From NCBI GenBank assembly GCA_964035015.1, contig OZ036004.1, positions 10,199,076 through 10,263,075 of the forward strand: a stretch of 64,000 nt of DNA, written 5' to 3'. Under the pieces are notes generated by a model, which saw only the letters and a list, made by a program, of their open reading frames with translations, did no database searches and had not been told where the DNA came from. The stretch comes from Corallium rubrum. Its lineage: Eukaryota; Cnidaria; Anthozoa; Scleralcyonacea; Coralliidae. Made by a program: the position numbers and the translations under genes. This document shows, one piece after another, positions 1 through 11,067 of the stretch. The first letter of the stretch is position 1. Each line of letters begins with the position of its first letter.

Positions 1-3000
1 TGTTACTTTCAGGTAGCCGTTATTTTCAGATAGCCGTTACTTTCAGGTAGCCGTTACTTTCAGGTAGCCATTACTTTCAGGTAGCCGTTATTTTCAGGTA
101 GCCGTTATTTTCAGATAGCCGTTACTTTCAGGTAGCCGTTACTTTCAGGTAGCCGTTATTTTCAGGTAGCCGTTACTTTCAGGTAGCCGTTACTTTCAGG
201 TAGCCGTTACTTTCAGGTAGCTGTTACTTTCAGGTAGCCGTTACTTTCAGGTAGCTGTTACTTTCAGGTAGCCGTTACTTTCAGGTAGCTGTTACTTTCA
301 GGTAGTCGTTACTTTCAGGTAGCCGTATCTTTCGGGTAGCCGTTACTTTCAGGTAACCGTTACTTTCGGGCAGCCGTATCTTTCAGGCAGTTGTTACTTT
401 CAGGTAATCGTTACTTTCAGGCAGTTGTTAGCCTGAAAGTAAGTAAGAAAGTAAGTCAGGTAACCGTTGCTTTCAGGCAGTTGTTACTTTCAGGTAGCCG
501 TTATTTTCAGATAGCCGTTACTTTCAGGTAGCCGTTACTTTCAGGTAGCCATTACTTTCAGGTAGCCGTTATTTTCAGGTAGCCGTTATTTTCAGATAGC
601 CGTTATTTTCAGGTAACCGTTACTTTCAGGCAGTTGTTACTTTCAGGTAGCCGTATCTTTCGGGTAGCCGTTACTTTCAGGTAGCCGTTACTTTCAGGTA
701 GCCGTTACTTTCAGGTAGCCGTATCTTTCGGGTAGCCGTTACTTTCAGGTAGCCGTTACTTTCAGGTAGCCGTTACTTTCAGGTAGCTGTTACTTTCAGG
801 TAGCCGTTACTTTCAGGTAGTTGTTACTTTCAGGTAGCCGTTACTTTCAGGTAGCTGTTACTTTCAGGTAGTCGTTACTTTCAGGTAGCCGTATCTTTCG
901 GGTAACCGTTACTTTCGGGCAGCCGTATCTTTCAGGCAGTTGTTACTTTCAGGTAATCGTTACTTTCAGGCAGTTGTTAGCCTGAAAGTAAGTAAGAAAG
1001 TAAGTAAGAAAGTAAGTCAGGTAACCGTTGCTTTCAGGCAGTTGTTACTTTCAGGTAGCCGTTATTTTCAGATAGCCGTTACTTTCAGGTAGCCGTTACT
1101 TTCAGGTAGCCATTACTTTCAGGTAGCCGTTATTTTCAGATAGCCGTTATTTTCAGGTAACCGTTACTTTCAGGCAGTTGTTACTTTCAGGTAGCCGTAT
1201 CTTTCGGGTAGCCGTTACTTTCAGGTAGCCGTTACTTTCAGGTAGCCGTTACTTTCAGGTAGCCGTATCTTTCGGGTAGCCGTTACTTTCAGGTAGCCGT
1301 TACTTTCAGGTAGCCGTTACTCTCAGGTAGCTGTTACTTTCAGGTAGCCATTACTTTCAGGTAGCTATTACTTTCAGGTAGCTATTACTTTCAGGTAGCT
1401 GTTACTTTCAGGTAGTCGTTACTTTCAGGTAGCCGTATCTTTCGGGTAGCCGTTACTTTCAGGTAGCCGTTACTTTCACGTAGCCGTTACTTTCAGGTAG
1501 CCGTTACTTTCAGGTAGCCGTTACTTTCAGGTAGCCATTACTTTCAGGTAGCCGTTACTTTCAGGTAGCCGTTACTTTCGGGTAGCCGTTACTTTCAGGT
1601 AGCCGTTACTTTCAGGTAGCCGTTACTTTCAGGTAGCCGTTACTTTCGGGCAGCCGTATCTTTCAGGCAGTTGTTACTTTCAGGTAACCGTTACTTTCAG
1701 GCAGTTATTACTTTCAGGTAACCGTATCTTTCGGGTAGCTGTTACTTTCAGGTAACGGTTACTTTCAGGTAGGCAGTTGTTACTTTCAGGTAACCGTTAC
1801 TTTCGGGTAGCCGTTACTTTCGGGTAGCCGTTACTTTCAGGTAGCCGTATCTTTCAGGTAGCTGCTACTTTCAGGTAGTTGTTACTTTCAGGTAGCCGTA
1901 TCTTTCGTTACTTTCAGGTAACCGTTACCTTCAGGTAGCTGCTACTTTCAGGTAGTTGTTACTTTCAGGTAGCCGTATCTTTCGGGTAGCCGTTACTTTC
2001 AGGTAACCGTTACTTTCGGGCAGCCGTATCTTTCAGGCAGTTGTTACTTTCAGGTAGCCGTTACTCTCAGGTAGCCGTTACTTTCAGGTAACCGTTACTT
2101 TCAGGTAGCCGTTACTTTCAGGTAACCGTTACTTTCAGGTAGCCGTTACTTTCAGGTAGCCGTTACTTTCAGGTAGCCATATCTTTCGGGTAGCCGTTAC
2201 TTTCGGGTAGCCGTATCTTTCAGGCAGTTGTTACTTTCAGGTAACCGTTGCTTTCAGGCAGTTGTTACTTTCAGGTAACCGTATCTTTCGGGTAGCCGTT
2301 ACTTTCAGGTAACCGTTACTTTCAGGTAGGCAGTTGTTACTTTCAGGTAACCGTTACTTTCAGGTAGGCAGTTGTTACTTTCAGGTGACCGTTACTTTCG
2401 GGTAGCCGTTAATTTCGGGTAGCCGTTACTTTCAGGTAGCCGTATCTTTCGGGTAGCCGTTACTTTCAGGTAACCGTTACTTTCGGGCAGCCGTATCTTT
2501 CAGGCAGTTGTTACTTTCAGGTAGCCGTTACTTTCAGGTAGCCGTATCTTTCGGGTAGCCGTTACTTTCAGGTAGCCGTTACTTTCAGGTAGCCGTTACT
2601 TTCAGGTAGCTGTTACTTTCAGGTAGCCGTTACTTTCAGGTAGTTGTTACTTTCAGGTAGCCGTTACTTTCAGGTAGCTGTTACTTTCAGGTAGTCGTTA
2701 CTTTCAGGTAGCCGTATCTTTCGGGTAACCGTTACTTTCGGGCAGCCGTATCTTTCAGGCAGTTGTTACTTTCAGGTAATCGTTACTTTCAGGCAGTTGT
2801 TAGCCTGAAAGTAAGTAAGAAAGTAAGTAAGAAAGTAAGTCAGGTAACCGTTGCTTTCAGGCAGTTGTTACTTTCAGGTAGCCGTTATTTTCAGATAGCC
2901 GTTACTTTCAGGTAGCCGTTACTTTCAGGTAGCCATTACTTTCAGGTAGCCGTTATTTTCAGATAGCCGTTATTTTCAGGTAACCGTTACTTTCAGGCAG

Positions 3001-6000
3001 TTGTTACTTTCAGGTAGCCGTATCTTTCGGGTAGCCGTTACTTTCAGGTAGCCGTTACTTTCAGGTAGCCGTTACTTTCAGGTAGCCGTATCTTTCGGGT
3101 AGCCGTTACTTTCAGGTAGCCGTTACTTTCAGGTAGCCGTTACTTTCAGGTAGCTGTTACTTTCAGGTAGCCATTACTTTCAGGTAGCTATTACTTTCAG
3201 GTAGCCGTTACTTTCAGGTAGCTGTTACTTTCAGGTAGTCGTTACTTTCAGGTAGCCGTATCTTTCGGGTAGCCGTTACTTTCAGGTAGCCGTTACTTTC
3301 ACGTAGCCGTTACTTTCAGGTAGCCGTTACTTTCAGGTAGCCGTTACTTTCAGGTAGCCATTACTTTCAGGTAGCCGTTACTTTCAGGTAGCCGTTACTT
3401 TCGGGTAGCCGTTACTTTCAGGTAGCCGTTACTTTCAGGTAGCCGTTACTTTCAGGTAGCCGTTACTTTCAGGTAGCCGTTACTTTCGGGTAGCCGTATC
3501 TTTCAGGCAGTTGTTACTTTCAGGTAACCGTTACTTTCAGGCAGTTGTTACTTTCAGGTAACCATATCTTTCGGGTAGCTGTTACTTTCAGGTAACGGTT
3601 ACTTTCAGGTAGGCAGTTGTTACTTTCAGGTAACCGTTACTTTCGGGTAGCCGTTACTTTCGGGTAGCCGTTACTTTCAGGTAGCCGTATCTTTCAGGTA
3701 GCTGCTACTTTCAGGTAGTTGTTACTTTCAGGTAGCCGTATCTTTCGTTACTTTCAGGTAACCGTTACCTTCAGGTAGCTGCTACTTTCAGGTAGTTGTT
3801 ACTTTCAGGTAGCCGTATCTTTCGGGTAGCCGTTACTTTCAGGTAACCGTTACTTTCGGGCAGCCGTATCTTTCAGGCAGTTGTTACTTTCAGGTAGCCG
3901 TTACTCTCAGGTAGCCGTTACTTTCAGGTAACCGTTACTTTCAGGTAGCCGTTACTTTCAGGTAACCGTTACTTTCAGGTAGCCGTTACTTTCAGGTAGC
4001 CGTTACTTTCAGGTAGCCATATCTTTCGGGTAGCCGTTACTTTCGGGTAGCCGTATCTTTCAGTCAGTTGTTACTTTCAGGTAACCGTTACTTTCAGGCA
4101 GTTGTTACTTTCAGGTAACCGTACCTTTCGGGTAGCCGTTACTTTCAGGTAACCGTTACTTTCAGGTAGGCAGTTGTTACTTTCAGGTAACCGTTACTTT
4201 CAGGTAGGCAGTTGTTACTTTCAGGTGACCGTTACTTTCGGGTAGCCGTTAATTTCGGGTAGCCGTTACTTTCAGGTAGCCGTATCTTTCGGGTAGCCGT
4301 TACTTTCAGGTAACCGTTACTTTCGGGCAGCCGTATCTTTCAGGCAGTTGTTACTTTCAGGTAGCCGTTACTTTCAGGTAGCCGTTACTTTCAGGTAACC
4401 GTTACTTTCGGGTAGCCGTTACTTTCAGGTAGCCGTTACTTTCAGGTAGCCGTATCTTTCGGGTTGCCGTTACTTTCAGGTAACCGTTACTTTCAGGTAG
4501 TCGTTACTTTCAGGTAAGCGTTACTTTCAGGTAGCCGTTACTTTCAGGTAGTCGTTACTTTCAGGTAGCCGTTACTTTCAGGTAGTCGTTACTTTCGCGT
4601 AGCCGTTACTTTCAGGTAGCCGTTACTTTCAGGTAGCCGTTACTTTCAGGCAGTTATTACTTTCAGGTAACCGTATCTTTCGGGTAGCTGTTACTTTCAG
4701 GTAACGGTTACTTTCAGGTAGGCAGTTGTTACTTTCAGGTAACCGTTACTTTCGGGTAGCCGTTACTTTCGGGTAGCCGTTACTTTCAGGTAGCCGTATC
4801 TTTCAGGTAGCTGCTACTTTCAGGTAGTTGTTACTTTCAGGTAGCCGTATCTTTCGTTACTTTCAGGTAACCGTTACCTTCAGGTAGCTGCTACTTTCAG
4901 GTAGTTGTTACTTTCAGGTAGCCGTATCTTTCGGGTAGCCGTTACTTTCAGGTAACCGTTACTTTCGGGCAGCCGTATCTTTCAGGCAGTTGTTACTTTC
5001 AGGTAGCCGTTACTCTCAGGTAGCCGTTACTTTCAGGTAACCGTTACTTTCAGGTAGCCGTTACTTTCAGGTAACCGTTACTTTCAGGTAGCCGTTACTT
5101 TCAGGTAGCCGTTACTTTCAGGTAGCCATATCTTTCGGGTAGCCGTTACTTTCGGGTAGCCGTATCTTTCAGGCAGTTGTTACTTTCAGGTAACCGTTGC
5201 TTTCAGGCAGTTGTTACTTTCAGGTAACCGTATCTTTCGGGTAGCCGTTACTTTCAGGTAACCGTTACTTTCAGGTAGGCAGTTGTTACTTTCAGGTAAC
5301 CGTTACTTTCAGGTAGGCAGTTGTTACTTTCAGGTGACCGTTACTTTCGGGTAGCCGTTAATTTCGGGTAGCCGTTACTTTCAGGTAGCCGTATCTTTCG
5401 GGTAGCCGTTACTTTCAGGTAACCGTTACTTTCGGGCAGCCGTATCTTTCAGGCAGTTGTTACTTTCAGGTAGCCGTTACTTTCAGGTAGCCGTTACTTT
5501 CAGGTAACCGTTACTTTCGGGTAGCCGTTACTTTCAGGTAGCCGTTACTTTCAGGTAGCCGTATCTTTCGGGTTGCCGTTACTTTCAGGTAACCGTTACT
5601 TTCAGGTAGTCGTTACTTTCAGGTAAGCGTTACTTTCAGGTAGCCGTTACTTTCAGGTAGTCGTTACTTTCAGGTAGCCGTTACTTTCAGGTAGTCGTTA
5701 CTTTCGCGTAGCCGTTACTTTCAGGTAGCCGTTACTTTCAGGTAGCCGTTACTTTCAGGTAGTCGTTACTTTCAGGTAACCGTTACTTTCAGGTAGTCGT
5801 TACTTTCAGGTAACCGTTACTTTCAGGTAGCCGTTACCTTCAGGTAGCCGTTACTTTCAGATAGCCGTTACTTTCAGGTAGCCGTATCTTTCGGGTAGCC
5901 GTTACTTTCAGGTAACCGTTACTTTCAGGTAGTCGTTACTTTCAGGTAACCGTTACTTTCAGGTAGCCGTTACTTTCAGGTAGTCGTTACTTTCAGGTAG

Positions 6001-6240
6001 TCGTTACTTTCAGGTAACCGTTACTTTCGGGTAGCCGTTACTTTCGGGTAGCCGTTACTTTCAGGTAGGCAGTTGTTACTTTCAGGTAACCGTTACTTTC
6101 GGGTAGCCATATCTTTCAGGCAGTTGCTACTTTCAAGTAGCCGTATCTTTTGGGTAGCCGTTACTTTCAGGTAGCCGTTACTTTCGGGTAGCCATAACTT
6201 TCAGGTAACCGTTACTTTCAGGCAGTTATTACTTTCAGGC
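1..6240. repeat. Satellite array of a 17-bp unit with higher-order structure
   Basis: The whole stretch is built from a unit close to GGTAGCCGTTACTTTCA, roughly 360 copies, with recurring variants (AACCG, GTCG, CAGTTG, GTATCTTTCGGG). Variants recur in the same order, so larger blocks have been duplicated: the variant GGTAACGGTT occurs near 1751, 3591 and 4700, and an inverted-unit marker occurs near 429, 978 and 2801. No gene is visible. The array starts before the window and ends where non-repeat sequence begins near 6240. Confidence 0.97.
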
Positions 6241-6293
6241 AGACAAAATAATTGGATTCAGATAAACTCGAGCTACAACTACTCAATTTCTAG

Positions 6294-7476
6294 GTCCGTC
6301 GTGCTCCTGCTGGTCATAAACTTTCAGACGAGTCGTATTTTTGTGTCAGGCCAAACCAAGTTTATCATCAAAGGTGAAGAGGATAAAGCGATGGATGGCA
6401 AATTTATTTTGAAGATTCTCAACCTGATCGGAAAACCCTGGAAAACCCTTGGATCATTGTCTGAAACATTGCTTGGAAAACTGTCGATGTAGATCTTTTC
6501 AAATATGTCGCATGACAAAATGCCAACTGTGTTCATCAGACCAGTATACGAAGAATACATCACTTCAAAGCAGAAAAGGATGTACCTATTTCGATATTAC
6601 AAGACAACCAGAGGTAATAAACTTATGCGTGACCAGGGGCGGTCTGGCCAGTCGGGCTTACCGAGCAAACGCCCGATGGGCCCTTTTATTATTATTTTTA
6701 CTACGTCAAAGAAAAAGTGATTTTTTAGCGTAGTTTTTAAAAATACCGCTTCCTTCTTTTTCTAGCCAAACAATCAACAATGTAGCGACAGTTGTTCCAC
6801 GTCCATCAACTGTTGCCTGACTTCTAACCCGTGCCTCAACGGAGGAACATGTCTTCCCAGGAACCCCACAACAAGGCGACCAAGCCGTTTCACGTGCAAA
6901 TGCCCGACTGGTTTTACCGGAATCCGCTGCCAGAAGCCAATCAAGTCCTGCCGAGGATACAAGGATGGAACCCGCGTTCCAGGGATATACAAAGTATTCG
7001 ACCAAGATATGGCGTTCTTTGACGTATATTGTTACTTTGAATCCAACACGTCAATGACCTGGACATTGATTCAGTCGTATGAAAGAAAGAAAAAAGTGAA
7101 AACACTGGCGGTAGACCAGCCTTTACATCAGGATAGCCATTCCTGGAAAGATTATCGCCTTTCAAGGCCAAGAATGCGATCCAGTCAAAATGATTCTACA
7201 AAATGGAGGGTAACATGCCAGTTCGAAAAAGGTCTTCCACTCTCCGATTATGTTTTCGGGACAAACAAAAACATGGATATTTTAACAAATAAGGATGGGT
7301 GTTTTAGGGTTAACCAGATGAAAATTCGCGATTACTCATGCAATAACTGTACTGCGTATTTCTCCCAAACCAACAACACAATCTTACATTACGACAATGG
7401 CGAGAGAAGTAAGTGTGGGTTTAATCCTCCGGCGTATAAAAACTGCGGAGGGGAATATTTCGGTCATTATAAATGA
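6294..7476 (+). pseudogene. Secreted PAN-EGF-fibrinogen-like protein, 3' part, frameshifted
   Basis: Two exons are visible. The first runs from a possible acceptor (TTTCTAG, ends 6293) to a donor after 6613; the second runs from 6766, after a pyrimidine-rich acceptor, to the stop at 7476. They join in phase 0. The first exon encodes a PAN/apple-like cysteine pattern (CLKHCLENCRCRSF, then TKCQLC and GCTYF). The second encodes an EGF-like domain (NPCLNGGTC.., CKCPTGFTGIRC), then a start typical of fibrinogen-related domains (SCRGYKDG, GIYKVFD) and a WTLIQSY motif with further cysteines. A direct 10-bp tandem duplication at 6430-6449 shifts the frame inside the PAN region, so this copy looks broken unless it is polymorphic or an assembly error. 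The start codon and signal peptide are not seen; they may lie left of the satellite. Such proteins are extracellular in cnidarians, but the role of this one is unknown. Confidence 0.7.
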
Positions 7477-7584
7477 ATGGATGAAGACCACAAATGCTCT
7501 GGAAACCCAAAAGCAACTACTCAAACCTGGTTTGGAGGACAATGAGTAAGCAAGGAGAAACCATAAAGTGATGAAAACAACGAT

Positions 7585-8320
7585 TAATAGTACTTTGCGA
7601 AACGGTACTTTGCAAAACAAAACAAAACAAAACAAAACGTTGTAAAATGAATTAACTTTGCAAAACAAAACTTTGCTAAACGAACGAAACTTTGCGAAAC
7701 GAAACAAAACTTTGCGACACGAAACAGTACTTTGCAAAACGAAACTTTGCGAAACGAAACGGTATTTTGCGAAACAAAACTTTGCGAAACGAAACAGTAC
7801 TTTCCAAAACGAAACGGTACTATGCGAAACGAAACTTTGCGAAACGAAACGGTACTATGCGCAACGAAACGGTACTATGCGAAACTAACTTTGCGAACGA
7901 AACAAAACTTTGCGAAACGAAACAGTACTTTCCAAAACGAAACGGTACTATGCGAAAAGAAATTTTGCAAAACGAAACGGTACTATGCGAAACGAAACTT
8001 TGCGAAACGAAACAGTACTATGCGAAACGAAACGAAACGAAACGCAACGGCCCTTTGCGAAACGAAATGGCACTTTGCAAGACGACGAAACGGTACTATG
8101 CAAAACGAAACTTTGCAGAACGAAACGGCACTTTGTGAAAGCAACGAAAGTGTTATTTTCGAAACAAAACGGTACTTTGCGAAACGAAACTTTAGAAAAC
8201 GAAACTAAACTTTGGAAAACGAAACAAAACTTTGACAAACGAAATAAAACTTTGCGAAACCAAACGAAACGGTACTTTACAAAACGAAACGGTACTTTGT
8301 GAAACAAAACGGTACTTTGT
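7585..8320. repeat. Minisatellite of AAACGAAACTTTGCG-type units
   Basis: Short alternating units resembling GAAACGGTACTTTGC and GAAACTTTGC are repeated for about 730 bp, directly after the PAN-EGF gene. Open frames through it in several phases (rich in RNETVLC-type peptides) only reflect the repeat. Confidence 0.92.
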
Positions 8321-8454
8321 GGGGGATTTTTTTACTACTTCTTGTAGAAATTAGTGGGAGTTATGACTACGTACAAGAAAGTAAGTATTTGGTTGGGGCT
8401 ATAGCACTTGTACAAATAAATCATTATAAATAAGATCAAGTAACGGTGCACAAA

Positions 8455-8924
8455 AACGGGGTAAGATGTCGTACGAAGATCGGTGCAAATTACTAAAATG
8501 GGACACCCTGGAAAAAAGGAGAGAGTATTTCTCTTTGTTGGAATGTTATAAGACGGTTTTCGGCCTCAATGGAATAGCTTTTGACGAAGTACTATAGAAT
8601 ATAGACATAAAACAAAGACTAGGTGTAAACACGATTACACACTATATACTAAACTATCCAAATTGAATTGTTACAAATACTCCTTCTTTGTAAGAATAAT
8701 TCATCCATGGAATAGTTTGCCTAGAGCAGTTGTTCATGCGGACAATTTTGTGCAGTTTAAAAGCAAACTTAAATTACACATGAACATCTTATAATAATTA
8801 GAAATTAGACTTTTAACTAATGTAAATATATGTTATAAGTGTATTTTGTAACTTAGGGGATTCTCACATAGGGCTAACCTCTCGAATCCCCTGCAAGTAC
8901 TCTACAGGATAACTTGAATAAATG

Positions 8925-8990
<66 letters not shown>
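8455..8990 (+). mobile_element. 3' end of a LINE (CR1/L2-like) with (GATT)n tail
   Basis: Short peptide runs match the C-terminal end of non-LTR reverse transcriptase ORFs: YEDRCKLLKWDTLEKRR from 8466, then WNSLPRAVV followed by FKSKLKLHM and a stop near 8793. Frames are interrupted, so it is a dead 5'-truncated copy. After about 130 bp of 3' UTR it ends in a (GATT)n tract at 8927-8990, the usual tail for such elements. Confidence 0.75.
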
Positions 8991-9015
8991 AATAGCAAAG
9001 AATATAACCTTTTAA

Positions 9016-9339
9016 GGGTGCCCTCCAGTCCATTCTGCGCATGTACGAAACTAATGTTTACATCTCTATTTAGAAAAAATATACTGATACTTTATTCAAG
9101 ATTGTAAGCTTTTCTTGCTTCCTCTTCATTGCTTGTACCCAAAACAAACCATTTTCAGAAGAAATAGAACAAACCCGAAGAGATATCCTCGCCAAATCGC
9201 TTGGTTTTCTGCCATGTTGTTCCTAACGGTTTATACTGAGCTGAGTAGGCTACTTCATGTAATTATGAGGACCCTAAAACATGACATTCGTAGATAAACA
9301 AAGATTCGGATCATGCGCAGAATGGATTGGACGGCACCT
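9016..9339. mobile_element. MITE with TTAA target sites
   Basis: The ends are an imperfect inverted repeat of about 30 bp: GGGTGCCCTCCAGTCC at the left, with AGGTGCCGTCCAATCC as the reverse complement of the right end, both continuing into CATTCTGCGCATG. TTAA lies directly outside both ends (9012-9015 and 9340-9343). This fits a non-autonomous piggyBac- or Kolobok-type element. There is no coding content. Confidence 0.75.
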
Positions 9340-9343
9340 TTAA

Positions 9344-9890
9344 ATTTCGTAATAAATGCACGGTCACATTGGATGTATTGTATATAATAAATATTTGATA
9401 TCTGCACACAATATTATAGAATATTATAATAAATACAGACATAGTTTAACGCTACTCTGGCTTAAAGTGTCTATGAAATGAAAAATTCGTGGGCATTTTT
9501 GTTGTTTTATTGTACAGAGGAGCATGGCAGGAGCACTCACTGAAAATTTCAAGAGGATCTGATCGTAGTTTTCGCGCTATTAACTCTCAAAGTTTGCCAT
9601 GGCTAGTTCGTTCTTGGAGAAAAATTGGGCTTTCGGTAACAATGCTTATGACGTACGCAAATGGACAACTACGCTTGTTGCATAGAATTATGTTTTCTAG
9701 CTGTAACCAGCAAATTCCGGCAATCGGGCACTTGAGCAAATTTAGGTTGCGCGCCGCGGAAAAATCGAAGGCACAACATTTGCGTTCGACATCTTCGAAA
9801 TACGAAAGGACCGAATTCTACACCCAAGCGCACAGCACATCGTCTGTAACATCATTTACCACTTTTACCAATTTTAACTACCGCTTTAAT
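9344..9890. other. Intergenic, nothing recognised
   Basis: AT-rich spacer between the TTAA MITE and the degenerate repeats behind EXD2-A. Open frames here have no family resemblance and no splice context that I can support. Confidence 0.6.
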
Positions 9891-9894
9891 TTTC

Positions 9895-10660
9895 TTCAAT
9901 TTTTAATTCTTCCTCGAGAAGTATTTTCACCTTTTAAAAAATCCAACAAATACAAAAAAGACCCAGTTCTACACCCAAGGCGCATACAGCACATCATCAA
10001 CAGATTACGCTTTCCGTCTGGTCAATCTATAGCAAATATCATCTGTATACAATAACATTGCACACAGTTTTAAAATCCTCTCAATTTTTTAGTCACAGTG
10101 CACTCTTATTAAATTCATCCTCAAAAAATCTTTTCACTTTTCCTTGTCGACGCAACTTCAAATCCAACAAATACAAGAGAGACCAAATTCTACTCTCAAG
10201 CACATAACATATCATCTGTAAGCCAATATAAGAGCATTGGATGTAATTTCAAAATTCTCTCAATTTTTAGCCACACTGATTTAGTTTTCTTCACTCTTCA
10301 ACTCCTCTCCAAGAAATCTTCACTTTTCCTTGTTCGTAGACGACGCACTTTTTAAAAAATCTAACAAATACAAAAAGACCCAATTCTCCACCCAAAATAT
10401 TCAGTACACTAACGGTAAAAACATTGCATGCGTTTCAAAATGGTACATCCTCTCAATTTTTAGTCACAGTGCACTCATTCAATTGTCTTCATTCTTTAAT
10501 TCTTTCTCAAGAAGTCTTTTCACTTTTCCTGTGCGTGTTGACACAACTTCAAATCCAACAAATACAAAAGAATCCAAATTGGACACCCAAACATTCAGTA
10601 TATCATATATTATTGAAAGCATCCATTAAAAATCTCGTTTTAAGTTTTAGCCACACTGAT
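9895..10660 (-). repeat. Four degenerate tandem copies of the EXD2-A 3' end
   Basis: A block of about 190-200 bp recurs four times behind the true EXD2-A stop. Each begins with a version of the minus-strand final coding stretch (TTCCTCAAGAAGTCTTTTC and variants near 9908, 10118, 10305 and 10497; the functional one is near 10687), followed by ATCCAACAAATACAAAA-type sequence and an ATTC(T)ACACCCAA segment. They are eroded and not coding. The second EXD2 copy lacks them. Confidence 0.8.
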
Positions 10661-11067
10661 TCAACTTTCCTCACTCTTTAATTCTTCCTCAAGAAGTCTT
10701 TTCACTTTTTCTTGCTCGTGATCGACAGTCCATAATGGCGGCAAATATTTTGGCCTCATGGTTTCCAAAAAATGCGCTCTCCACATCCTCTCGAAATTCA
10801 GCAGATCTTCGTCCTCTTTGACTTTCCGTACAACTTCTCGCCCATGCGAAATAAAATCGCAGTTTTCCTGCCTTGTCTCCATTTCAGCAGCTCTGAGTAA
10901 CATCTCGTCGGTGGGATTCTCCCCATCAAAGAAGGCTTTCACTGTAGAATACAGTTCTTCGCGTCTGTTTGCAGGGACTTTTTCGCCAGCCGTAACGAGA
11001 GCCTTGGCAGCGCATTTTGCTTTTTTTAATTCAGGATCTTGAACCAGTCTGGCTACTTGAGATGAAG
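10661..11067 (-). CDS. EXD2: EXD2-A exon 4 (last)
   Basis: Acceptor CTTTAG ends at 11068; stop TGA at 10661-10663. It encodes a charged helical tail (VARLVQDPELKKAKCAAKAL through WTVDHEQEKVKRLL) shared with copy B. The final codons lie at the head of a run of degenerate tandem copies downstream. Confidence 0.9.

Noticed and set aside
7658-8307. Lys/Arg/Asn/Thr-rich ORFs on both strands
   Set aside because: Minisatellite translation; no conserved domain.
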